DNA of 64,000 nucleotides from Asticcacaulis sp. YBE204. GTDB lineage: Bacteria; Pseudomonadota; Alphaproteobacteria; Caulobacterales; Caulobacteraceae. Below the pieces are notes generated by a model. That model was not told the origin of the DNA and ran no database searches. It saw nothing but the letters and a program-made list of their open reading frames with translations. Positions within the stretch are counted from its first letter, which is position 1, and each line of letters begins with the position of its first letter. The stretch is from the NCBI RefSeq assembly GCF_000495855.1, contig NZ_AWGF01000016.1, forward strand, positions 17,717-81,716. The letters are read 5' to 3'. Below are positions 17,855 to 25,252 of this stretch, piece by piece. Made by a program: the position numbers and the translations under genes.

Positions 17855-18325
17855 TCAGGGGGCAGGCTTTGTCAACTTGGCCAGCAAGGCGACAGAGGCT
17901 TTGTCACAAAGATTATAGACGGTCTCGAAGTCGCGCGCGTCGCCGTAGTAAGGGTCGGGCACGTCCTTGCTGATGCCCAGCGCCTCATCGAGATAGAGCG
18001 CGACGGTCGCGGTAGCATCGTCCGGCATGAGGGTGCGAATATTGCGGACATTGTCGCGGTCGAGGCCGAGGATCAGGTCGAAGCGGTGAAAGTCATCCGC
18101 GTGCAGTTGCCGGGCGCATTGTTCATGAATGGCCACACCATAGCGCGCGGCGACCGCGATCGAGCGCCGGTCGGGCGGCTCGCCCTTATGCCAGTTGCCG
18201 GTCCCCGCGCTGTCGATCGTGAACCGGTCGCTCAGGCCTGCGGTTTCGACGTGATGGCGGAACAGGCCCTCGGCCAGCGGCGAGCGGCAGATATTACCAA
18301 GGCAGACGAACAGCACGGATCGCAT
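17855..18325 (-). CDS. low-molecular-weight protein-tyrosine phosphatase
   Basis: 156 residues starting MRSVLFVCLGNICRSP. The P-loop C-x5-R (CLGNICR, about residues 8-14) followed by Ser is the LMW-PTP active site, and the general-acid aspartate is in VPDPYYGDARDF, the canonical DPY motif. It removes phosphate from phosphotyrosine proteins; arsenate reductase is less likely because the arsenate-specific cysteines are not evident. Its ATG overlaps the stop of the upstream histidine kinase gene by one base (TGATG). Confidence 0.92.
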   Translation of the reverse strand: MRSVLFVCLGNICRSPLAEGLFRHHVETAGLSDRFTIDSAGTGNWHKGEPPDRRSIAVAARYGVAIHEQCARQLHADDFHRFDLILGLDRDNVRNIRTLMPDDATATVALYLDEALGISKDVPDPYYGDARDFETVYNLCDKASVALLAKLTKPAP

Positions 18326-19512
18326 CAGGCGGGCATGTCCAGCGTGAAGCGCGTCTCCGCGGCGTCCGACGCGACGCTTAAGCTGCCGCCGTGGGCACTG
18401 GCGATTTCCGAGGCGATATAGAGGCCGAGCCCCAGACCCTGCTGACCGGGCTTGACCTCGCCGCGCGCGAAGGGTTGGAACAGACGGGCGCGGGCGGCTT
18501 CGGGGATGGCCTCGCCGCCATTGGCGATCGACAGGATAAAGTGACCGTTTTCCGTGCGGGCTGAGACGCGGACCGGCTGATCGGGCGCGCCGTGCGTCAG
18601 GGCATTGCCGAGCAGGTTGGAAAAGAGCTGCGCCAGACGTTTGGCGTCGCAGGTCACCGGCTGCGGCAGGTCGTAATGCGTTTCGATCACGCGGTCGGGG
18701 GCGGCCATTCGCAATTCCGACACGACCTGTTCCAGCACCGGCTGAACCGGCTGACGCTCCAGATCGATGCCGACGCCTGAGCCCATGCGGCCGCGCGCGA
18801 AGTCGAGGATATTGTCGATCAGTCCGGCCATGCGCGCCGCCGAGGTGCGGATCATGGCGATGACGGTCTTCTGGCGATCTTCGGGCAAGGGCATGTCGAG
18901 CAGGTGCGAGCCCGAAGCGATGGCGGCCAGCGGATTGCGCAGGTCGTGGCCCAGAACGGCGATGAACTGCTCGCGCAATTCGCCGGTGGCCCGGTGTTCG
19001 GCCAGTTCCAGCGCCGAAGCCTCGGCCTTGTCCTGGGTATCGAGGTGAAAGGCGATCAGGTCCGCGAACATGCGGAACATGCCGATGGTTTCCGGTGTGT
19101 TGAGCTTCGCGGGCTTCGGGTCGATGGCGCACAATGTGCCGAAGAAACTGCCGTCGGCGCGATGGATCGGCAGGGAGATATAGCTCTGGAAGCCGTACTG
19201 AAGCGGTGTGTGGTGCGTCACGAAATACGGATCGGCAGCGACTTCGTCGATGATCACACCTTGGCCCGACTGACGAATTTCGTCGCAGATCGTGCTGCGC
19301 AGCTCCAGCTCGCCGCCGGGCTTCAGCCCGAAGCCGATATCGTCGCGCGTGGCGCAGGCGATCCACTTTTCATCCGTCACACGGGCGATGGCGGCAAAGC
19401 CCATGCCGGTCGTGCGGCACACGACGTCGAGAATGGTCGGGACGGCGTCTATGCGCGCAATGGCGGCGATATCTTTGTCAAGCGGGTTCAAGGCGGTATC
19501 CGGCGGGTACAT
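18325..19512 (-). CDS. GAF-domain sensor histidine kinase
   Basis: 395 residues, no membrane segment, so cytoplasmic. A GAF domain covers about residues 20-165 (ISLPIHRADGSFFGTLCAID is typical). The dimerisation/phosphoacceptor helix has FIAVLGHDLRNPLAAI with His near residue 191. The HATPase part has N-box LFSNLLGNALTHG and the glycine-rich GQQGLGLGLYIASEIA. No response regulator lies beside it; instead a tyrosine phosphatase gene follows with a 1-bp overlap. The ligand of the GAF domain is unknown. Confidence 0.9.
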   Translation of the reverse strand: MYPPDTALNPLDKDIAAIARIDAVPTILDVVCRTTGMGFAAIARVTDEKWIACATRDDIGFGLKPGGELELRSTICDEIRQSGQGVIIDEVAADPYFVTHHTPLQYGFQSYISLPIHRADGSFFGTLCAIDPKPAKLNTPETIGMFRMFADLIAFHLDTQDKAEASALELAEHRATGELREQFIAVLGHDLRNPLAAIASGSHLLDMPLPEDRQKTVIAMIRTSAARMAGLIDNILDFARGRMGSGVGIDLERQPVQPVLEQVVSELRMAAPDRVIETHYDLPQPVTCDAKRLAQLFSNLLGNALTHGAPDQPVRVSARTENGHFILSIANGGEAIPEAARARLFQPFARGEVKPGQQGLGLGLYIASEIASAHGGSLSVASDAAETRFTLDMPA

Positions 19513-19613
19513 TCCGAAAGCTTATAGGGCGAAACGCGGCGGGCATAGGGAAAAGTGGCGCGCGGCCTTGTGACCCGTGCGAATCCTGCCTAAAACCGAT
19601 TTCAGAACAGATA

Positions 19614-19970
19614 ATGAACGGTGATGTTTCGATGGCCGCGCAACCCCTGCCTGAGCTTGAAGGCTTTATCGACCGCCTGAAAGCGATTTCGGATCGTTAC
19701 GAGCGCGTACACGGCATTGACCGCGGCGGCGACTGGCACCTGCTCAAGGTGCAGGAAGAGGTGGGGGAGCTGACGCAAGCCTATCTCGCCATGACCGGCC
19801 GCTCGCGCCGCGATCCGGACACCGCCCGGCACGACGTGGCGATGGAAATGGCCGATGTCATCTGCATGATCTTCCTGATGGCGCGCGACGAAAGCATAGA
19901 CCTCAATGCGGCTATCGAAGAGAAGTGGATGAAGTGGGAAACGGTCATGGCGGCGGAAAATCATGCGTAG
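19614..19970 (+). CDS. MazG-like nucleotide pyrophosphohydrolase
   Basis: 118 residues. The E-E-x2-E...E-x2-D metal signature of all-alpha NTP pyrophosphatases is seen as VQEEVGELTQAY and ALEM-type VAMEMADVICMI. Such enzymes clear non-canonical or excess nucleoside triphosphates. A Met at residue 7 (19632, MAAQPLPEL) is an equally possible start. The stop overlaps nth by 8 bp, so the two nucleic-acid maintenance genes are coupled. Confidence 0.85.
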   Translation: MNGDVSMAAQPLPELEGFIDRLKAISDRYERVHGIDRGGDWHLLKVQEEVGELTQAYLAMTGRSRRDPDTARHDVAMEMADVICMIFLMARDESIDLNAAIEEKWMKWETVMAAENHA

Positions 19971-20601
19971 CGCTGCCGCCGTCAAAAAGCTGTTCGAGCG
20001 CTTCGAGGCCGACAAGCCGGAACCGAAGACCGAATTGAACTTCACCAATCCGTTCACCCTGACGGTCGCCGTGGCCCTGTCGGCCCAGACGACCGACGTG
20101 GCGGTCAACAAGGCGACCGCGCCCCTGTTCAGGATCGCCGACACGCCTCAGACCATGCTCGACTTAGGCGAAGAGCGGTTGATGCAGATGATTTCCTCGA
20201 TCGGACTTTACCGCAACAAGGCGAAGAACGTGATGGAGATGTGCCGCATCCTGCTGTCGCGGTTCGACGGGCAAGTACCGCTCAATCGCGCCGATCTGCT
20301 GAGCCTGCCCGGCGTCGGCAACAAGACCGCCAGCGTCGTGTTGAATGAGCTGGATATCGAACCGGCGATTGCGGTCGATACGCACGTTTTTCGCGTCTCG
20401 CACCGGCTGGGGATCGTCGATGCGGCGGCCAATACGCCGGACAAGGTCGAGGCCGAACTGATGCAGGTCATCCCACGCAAGTGGCTGACGCGGGCGCATC
20501 ACTGGCTGATCCTGCACGGGCGCTATACCTGCGTGGCGCGCAATCCGAAGTGCGTGGCTTGTATCGTCGAGGATCTATGCCCCAAGATCGGCGTAGGCTA
20601 A
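19963..20601 (+). CDS. nth: endonuclease III (DNA glycosylase/AP lyase)
   Basis: 212 residues. Nth excises oxidised pyrimidines and cleaves the AP site. The helix-hairpin-helix LPGVGNKTASVV carries the catalytic lysine, VDTHVFRVSHRLG the catalytic aspartate, and the 4Fe-4S ligands are C-x6-C-x2-C-x5-C in CVARNPKCVACIVEDLC near the C terminus. All key residues are present. It converges on the mazF-type gene with a 4-bp overlap. Confidence 0.97.
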   Translation: MRSAAAVKKLFERFEADKPEPKTELNFTNPFTLTVAVALSAQTTDVAVNKATAPLFRIADTPQTMLDLGEERLMQMISSIGLYRNKAKNVMEMCRILLSRFDGQVPLNRADLLSLPGVGNKTASVVLNELDIEPAIAVDTHVFRVSHRLGIVDAAANTPDKVEAELMQVIPRKWLTRAHHWLILHGRYTCVARNPKCVACIVEDLCPKIGVG

Positions 20602-20918
20602 ACCTCGAACACTTCGCGCAGGGTAGCGAGCGTTTCGATCAGCACCGTATCGGGCACAGCCCCCAGACGTTTGACTAGCCGCGTCTTATCCAGCGTTCTG
20701 ATCTGATCGAGCAGGATCAGCCCGGTCTTGCCGTCGAAGGTCAGGTCTATGCGAAAGGGCGCCGGACGGCTGCCGGTGGTCATCGGCGCGACGATCACCG
20801 TGCGCAGATAGTCGTGTAACTCCGGCGGTGAGATGACGACGCACGGACGGGTTTTCTGGATTTCGCTGCCGACCGTCGGATCGAGATTGGTCAGCCATAT
20901 GTCGCCGCGCTTCACCAT
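20598..20918 (-). CDS. MazF/PemK family toxin (endoribonuclease)
   Basis: 106 residues. RGDIWLTNLDPTVGSEIQKT and RPCVVISPPELHD are the conserved first strands of the PemK/MazF fold, and VAPMTTGSRPAPFRI plus LLDQIRTLDKTRL complete it. The family cleaves mRNA at short sequence motifs. It overlaps the antitoxin stop by 7 bp and lies downstream of it, the usual order. The conserved Arg and Thr of the active site (KTRP, PMTT) are intact, so it is probably functional. Confidence 0.93.
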   Translation of the reverse strand: MVKRGDIWLTNLDPTVGSEIQKTRPCVVISPPELHDYLRTVIVAPMTTGSRPAPFRIDLTFDGKTGLILLDQIRTLDKTRLVKRLGAVPDTVLIETLATLREVFEV

Positions 20919-21157
20919 GTCAGGTCGGCGTCGTCGGCATTGGCGATCTCTGGCCAGACCGGGGTATCGTCGCCGTTTTCAGCTAAAACCCGACTGGCCT
21001 CGGCCCAGCCGTCGCGCGGACTTTTCGGCTTGGCGAGGATGATGGCGGTTTCGGTCACCGTCATTTCGACGCTCTCGCTCAGGCCCAGTTGCGCCAGCAC
21101 GGCCTTGGGGATGATGACCCCTTGCGAATTGCCCATCTTGCGTATACTGGCCTTCAT
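20912..21157 (-). CDS. MazE-like AbrB/SpoVT-family antitoxin
   Basis: 81 residues from the ATG at 21157. The SpoVT/AbrB DNA-binding fold is clear in MKASIRKMGNSQGVIIPKAV, followed by LGLSESVEMTVTE. The acidic, flexible tail (VWPEIANADDADLTW) is the usual toxin-wrapping region. The start is fixed by AAGGAG 8 bp upstream. A 16-bp inverted repeat covering that ribosome-binding site is a likely autoregulatory operator. Confidence 0.92.
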   Translation of the reverse strand: MKASIRKMGNSQGVIIPKAVLAQLGLSESVEMTVTETAIILAKPKSPRDGWAEASRVLAENGDDTPVWPEIANADDADLTW

Positions 21158-21166
21158 GACGGACTC

Positions 21167-21182
21167 CTTTGTAAGCACAAAG
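21167..21182. promoter_or_regulatory. inverted repeat over the mazE-type ribosome-binding site
   Basis: CTTTGT, 4-bp spacer, ACAAAG: perfect 6-bp arms, 10 bp upstream of the antitoxin start and overlapping its AAGGAG site. AbrB-type antitoxins commonly autoregulate from such sites; that role here is inference. Confidence 0.5.
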
Positions 21183-21204
21183 TTATCACATTCAGGATGG
21201 CGGA

Positions 21205-22101
21205 TCAATGATGATGGCCGCACGTCCCTAAGGCGTGTTCCACCGCGTGGCTGAGGCGGGCCGGGGCAGCGTCCTCATATTTGAGGTACAGGTCCGGTTC
21301 GATCAGCTCCAGTTCCATCAGGCAGAACCGGCCCTGCGCGTCGCGGACCATATCGACGCGGGCGTAGAGCAGGGTCTGTCCGACGAATTCCAGCGCCTCA
21401 TAGGCCAGTTCGACGGCGGCGACCGGCGGGGTCTCTAACCGCAGATGGGCGTCGTAATCGGGCTGTGAGCGGAAATCGCCGGGCTTAGGGGTTTTCAGTA
21501 CGGCATGGCTGAACGTGCCGTCGAAGAAGATCAGCGACCATTCACCCTCGGTCTGGATGGCGGGCATGAACGGCTGGATCATCGCCTCGCCTTCAGGGGC
21601 GCTGTGGCCGCTTTTGGCGTCTTCACCGGGTAGCGGCAGGGTGTCGCCGTCGAAGATCATGGTGTGCTTGGCCCCGGCGGAAACGATCGGTTTCAGCACG
21701 ACGGCCTGTTGGCCGAAATCGGCACGGGCGGCGGTGATATCGGCTATCGTCAGGCGCTCGGTGAACAGGGTCGGTATGATGCGTATACCCGCATCGGCCA
21801 GGTCGCGCAGATAGCGCTTGTCGACGTTCCAGCTCACGATTTCCGGTGGATTGAGCATTTTAAAGCCTTTGGCCTTGATGGCGGCCAGGGCGCGGCGAAA
21901 CTCATCCGGCGCGTTATGATACCCCCACGCGACCAGCGGCAGGACGAGGTCGTAGGCCTCGGTCAACGGCTCCGACCACGGCTGGGCGTGGACCTCGAAC
22001 CCGGCAAAGGCGGCGCGATAGGCGTCCAGCACCGCGGGCCAGCGCCCGTGATGCGACGGATGGGCCGGATTGGGCGTTAGTATCAATAAAGACTTGCTCA
22101 T
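21205..22101 (-). CDS. ATP-grasp domain protein (RimK / glutathione synthetase-like)
   Basis: 298 residues from the ATG at 22101. The central and C-terminal parts follow the ATP-grasp order: VVLKPIVSAGAKHTMIF (nucleotide lysine and flexible loop), MIQPFMPAIQTEGEWSLIFF (hinge and metal region), and FCLMELELIEPDLYL with the ExE/N metal ligands. It ligates a carboxylate to an amine or thiol, but the substrates are unknown. A histidine-ending tail (CGHHH) could bind metal. It is divergent from the kinase gene at 22151. Confidence 0.8.
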   Translation of the reverse strand: MSKSLLILTPNPAHPSHHGRWPAVLDAYRAAFAGFEVHAQPWSEPLTEAYDLVLPLVAWGYHNAPDEFRRALAAIKAKGFKMLNPPEIVSWNVDKRYLRDLADAGIRIIPTLFTERLTIADITAARADFGQQAVVLKPIVSAGAKHTMIFDGDTLPLPGEDAKSGHSAPEGEAMIQPFMPAIQTEGEWSLIFFDGTFSHAVLKTPKPGDFRSQPDYDAHLRLETPPVAAVELAYEALEFVGQTLLYARVDMVRDAQGRFCLMELELIEPDLYLKYEDAAPARLSHAVEHALGTCGHHH

Positions 22102-22150
22102 CAGGCGGTTTTTGCGCAAAGACACCCCAAACGCAACCGGATTATCTCGC

Positions 22151-23155
22151 ATGTCTCAAGAGTTCGACGTCACCGCCGTAGGCCACGCCATCGTGGACGT
22201 TCTGGCCCCCGCCACCGAAGCCTTCATCGCCGATGAAGGTCTGCCGAAAGGCGGCATGACGCTGATCGACCAGCACCGGGCGATCAATCTCTACGACAAG
22301 ATGGTGTCGCGGGACGAGCTGACACAGGAATCGGGCGGTTCGGCGGGCAATACCATCGCCGGCGTCGCCTCTTTCGGCGGCAAGGCGGCCTATATCGGCA
22401 AGGTGGCGCACGATGAGCTGGGCAACGTCTTCAGCCGCGACATGAAAAAGATGGGCGTCAGCTTCGACACGCCGTTCCTGCACGACGACCCGACCCACAC
22501 GGCGCGCTGCCTGATCAATATCACCGAAGACGGTCAGCGGACGATGGCGACCTTTCTCGGCGCCGCCGCGCTGGTCGGCCCCGCCGACGTCGATCCCGAA
22601 CTGATCAAGGCGTCGCAGATCACCTATCTCGAAGGCTATCTATTCGACACGCCGTCGGGCCGCGCCGCCTTTGCCAAGGCCTGTGAGATCGCGCGTTCCG
22701 TGGGGCGCAAGACCGCCATCACCCTGTCGGATCGCTTCGTGGTCGATCGCTGGCGCACCGACCTGATGGCCTTTATCGAGCAGCATATCGACCTCGTCTT
22801 CGCCAACGAGTCGGAGCTTCTGTCCTTCTTCCAGACCGACGACTTCCATAAGGCCGCGCGGTATCTCAAGACCAAGACCGACCTTGCCTTCATCACGCGG
22901 TCGGAACTGGGCTCGGTCGCCATCAAGGCCGATATTTCGCACGACATTCCCTGCTATCCGGTCAGCGCCGTGGTCGACACGACCGGCGCGGGCGATCAGT
23001 ATGCGGCGGGCGTGCTCTACGGCCTGACTCAGGGCCTGCATCTGGAAACCTGCGGCCGTCTGGGGGCGCTGGCCGCCGCCGAAGTGATCAGCCACTACGG
23101 TCCGCGCCCGCAGGTATCCTATGCCCAGCTGGCCAGGGATAACGGCCTTATCTAA
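22151..23155 (+). CDS. PfkB family carbohydrate/adenosine kinase
   Basis: 334 residues from the ATG at 22151. The family signatures are SGGSAGNTIAGVASFGGKAA (sugar-binding, about residues 60-80) and VDTTGAGDQYAAGVLYG (PfkB signature 2 with the catalytic Asp, about residues 276-292). Alphaproteobacterial relatives of this length are generally annotated as adenosine kinases, which would salvage adenosine to AMP, but the substrate is not proven by sequence. A frame extension upstream overlaps the divergent ATP-grasp gene and is not used. Confidence 0.88.
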   Translation: MSQEFDVTAVGHAIVDVLAPATEAFIADEGLPKGGMTLIDQHRAINLYDKMVSRDELTQESGGSAGNTIAGVASFGGKAAYIGKVAHDELGNVFSRDMKKMGVSFDTPFLHDDPTHTARCLINITEDGQRTMATFLGAAALVGPADVDPELIKASQITYLEGYLFDTPSGRAAFAKACEIARSVGRKTAITLSDRFVVDRWRTDLMAFIEQHIDLVFANESELLSFFQTDDFHKAARYLKTKTDLAFITRSELGSVAIKADISHDIPCYPVSAVVDTTGAGDQYAAGVLYGLTQGLHLETCGRLGALAAAEVISHYGPRPQVSYAQLARDNGLI

Positions 23156-23255
23156 ACCCTTGCCAAACCCGCAACCTGTGCCATAGTGATCACAACCTCG
23201 GCGATTGGTAAATCCGACGCCGAAGCATGATGAACCTTATTACAGGGAGGTTGGT

Positions 23256-23672
23256 ATGCGTGTTTTATGGATAGCTGCCGTTGTCGCAAATCTGGCGATA
23301 GCCGGCGCGGCAGGGGCGCAAAGCTCGATTTACTCCGGTGGTGACACGACCTATCGGCCGCAGGATTATCGCTTCAATGCGAGTGCCGATGACGGCCGTT
23401 ATCGCGACCCGGCCCCCAGTGTGCGGAGCCAAATTACCGACCGTAAGCTGCATGATCTGATGAGCCGCGCTCAGACGGCCTTCAAGAAAGCCCGGACGCA
23501 GCGTGAAAAAGGCAATGCCGAAGCGGCGTGCCGATCCATGCGTCAGGCGATTGATCTGGAAAAGCAATATGTCAGCCGGAAAAATACACTTTATCCGGAA
23601 CTGATCAGGGATACCCGCCCAGGTCTGTACGAAGACCTTGAAACCGAATTTTGCGCCAGCGTTCGCAGTTGA
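23256..23672 (+). CDS. small secreted protein, tandem family member 1
   Basis: 138 residues, start fixed by GGGAGG just upstream. A signal peptide (MRVLWIAAVVANLAIAGAAGAQ) is cleaved near residue 21. The C-terminal half has a helical unit with the signature AACRSMRQAIDLEKQYVSRK and then YEDLETEFCASVRS. The two cysteines are conserved in the next two genes and probably form a disulfide. Helix spacing resembles a single TPR-like hairpin. No known family is recognised. Confidence 0.75.
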   Translation: MRVLWIAAVVANLAIAGAAGAQSSIYSGGDTTYRPQDYRFNASADDGRYRDPAPSVRSQITDRKLHDLMSRAQTAFKKARTQREKGNAEAACRSMRQAIDLEKQYVSRKNTLYPELIRDTRPGLYEDLETEFCASVRS

Positions 23673-23698
23673 TCCGAAACTAAAAAAGGGAGGTTTTT

Positions 23699-24121
23699 AT
23701 GCGTGTTTTTATGATGGTGGCGACGATCGCGGTTGCGGGATCGGGAGCCGCTACGGCGGTTTCGGCGCAACAATATGTGCCCCCGGCAGACAGCTATAAT
23801 TCGATGCGCCCTGAGCAACGCTACTATCCGATTCATGGCACCCTGTTCTATGCCCGCGATGCGTCGGGACGTATGACCTCTAATAGCCTGCCGTCAGCTG
23901 GTGATCTGAGGCAAAGGACCCGTACCGTTTTCGAAGCGGCGCAGGCGCAGAAATCCGAAGGCAGGGATGCCGCCGCCTGTCGATCGATGCGTAAGGCCAT
24001 TGAACTGGACAAGCGCTATCTCAGGTCTAAAAACAGAGCCAATCCCGGTCTGGATCAGGAGGCCCCTGATGATATCTATCGCGATCTGGAGGCCGAATAC
24101 TGCACCACCGACCGCAGTTAA
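23699..24121 (+). CDS. small secreted protein, tandem family member 2
   Basis: 140 residues with a signal peptide (MRVFMMVATIAVAGSGAATAVSAQ). The C-terminal signature AACRSMRKAIELDKRYLRSK and YRDLEAEYCTTDRS closely matches member 1, while the middle of the protein is unrelated in sequence. It begins 26 bp after member 1 with its own GGGAGG site, so the pair is probably one transcript. Role unknown; periplasmic or secreted. Confidence 0.75.
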   Translation: MRVFMMVATIAVAGSGAATAVSAQQYVPPADSYNSMRPEQRYYPIHGTLFYARDASGRMTSNSLPSAGDLRQRTRTVFEAAQAQKSEGRDAAACRSMRKAIELDKRYLRSKNRANPGLDQEAPDDIYRDLEAEYCTTDRS

Positions 24122-24223
24122 GCCTGACAGATCGTAATAAGGCATCTGTGATTTTGTAAATTTGCGACCTCGTGTCAGACTCTGTGCCGTAAATGCCGTC
24201 GTCTGGGCGGCAGGAGGTTAGCC

Positions 24224-24613
24224 GTGCGCATGATTGCCTTAGGTGTGATATTGGTGATGGCCACTGCCAATCCGTCTCTGGCTCAACGCTACGACAATCA
24301 GCCGCGTTACGAGCGCTGGTCGTCGAGCGTCATCTACGATTCGCGCAACGGCAGATTTTATGAGGTTCGTCCGGATGGCGTCTTCGATCCGCGGTTCGGG
24401 TACGTCCCCTATAGCCCGACCGCGGAACGGCGGACGAAAATCCGCGAAGGCTATCTGGCGGCGCGCGCTCATTGGAAGGCGGGGGATAGCGCCACGGCCT
24501 GCCGTCTGCTGCGCGAGGTCATCGAACTGGACCGCCAGGACAAGGGCAGCGGCGTCTACGCCGAACTTGAGGACGATTATTGCAGCCCGGATCGTGGATC
24601 AAATCGCGGTTAG
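24224..24613 (+). CDS. small secreted protein, tandem family member 3
   Basis: 129 residues. GTG start preceded by AGGAGG; an ATG two codons later is the alternative. Signal peptide MRMIALGVILVMATANPSLA, then a Tyr/Arg-rich segment, then the shared unit TACRLLREVIELDRQD and YAELEDDYCSPDRG. The spacer between helices is shorter than in members 1 and 2, so it is the most diverged copy. It lies ~100 bp downstream and its last 4 bases overlap the convergent Smr gene. Confidence 0.75.
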   Translation: MRMIALGVILVMATANPSLAQRYDNQPRYERWSSSVIYDSRNGRFYEVRPDGVFDPRFGYVPYSPTAERRTKIREGYLAARAHWKAGDSATACRLLREVIELDRQDKGSGVYAELEDDYCSPDRGSNRG

Positions 24614-25212
24614 ACCTGCCGCCGCTTAAGCGCCACGTAAAGCGCGCCAGTGCCGCCGTGGCGGGCATGGGCCTGAGATATGCCCGCGACGATGTACGAC
24701 AGCGCCGGATCGGCCAGCCATTCCGGCGCGTTGCGCTTCAATATTCCGTTTTCTGCCATCCCCTTGCCGGTAATGACCAGTACGGCGCGGTAGTCGTTGG
24801 CCCAGGCCTGCTGTACGAAGGATTTGAGCCGCTGTTCGGCTTGAATCTGCGTCAGGCCGTGCAGGTCGAGGCGCGCTTCGATGGGGTCGCGTTCGCGCGA
24901 AATGCGGCGTTTGCGTTTGGGCTCGATAGGGTCCGGTCCGTCGCGCATCGTCTCGATCAGGCGAAAGCCTGACGGCGATTTCGACGCCTGTCCGATGTTG
25001 AACGGCACCAGCGGCAGGGGCCGTTCAATACGCGGGGCGGAAAGTGTGTTCTGGCCTTCGGGCATGCCCTTGATCGTCACGGTTTCGATCTGAGGTTCGG
25101 GTTTTGGCGGCTTGGCCTTTTCGGGCTTTAAACGCGGCGCATGCGGTCGCACCGTGGCCGTCACCAGATGCCACAGGCGCAGATCCTCATCCTTGAAACC
25201 GAAGCGGGCCAT
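24610..25212 (-). CDS. Smr (MutS2-type) domain protein
   Basis: 200 residues. A charged, proline-rich N-terminal half (about residues 1-105) precedes the Smr domain, which shows LDLHGLTQIQAEQRLKSFV and VLVITGKGMAENGILKRNAP. Smr domains are nucleases or nucleic-acid binders; stand-alone versions in proteobacteria have been linked to ribosome rescue and DNA repair. The DLHG and TGKG motifs are intact, so it is likely active. No other repair gene adjoins. Confidence 0.88.
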   Translation of the reverse strand: MARFGFKDEDLRLWHLVTATVRPHAPRLKPEKAKPPKPEPQIETVTIKGMPEGQNTLSAPRIERPLPLVPFNIGQASKSPSGFRLIETMRDGPDPIEPKRKRRISRERDPIEARLDLHGLTQIQAEQRLKSFVQQAWANDYRAVLVITGKGMAENGILKRNAPEWLADPALSYIVAGISQAHARHGGTGALYVALKRRQV

Positions 25213-25252
25213 GGGAATCTAAATGGCATGGCAAGGGTAAAAGGGGAAGAAA

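Noticed and set aside
18326..19366. Upstream extension of the phosphatase frame across the histidine kinase gene
   Set aside because: The LMW-PTP N terminus is at 18325; the upstream part is an out-of-frame reading of the kinase.
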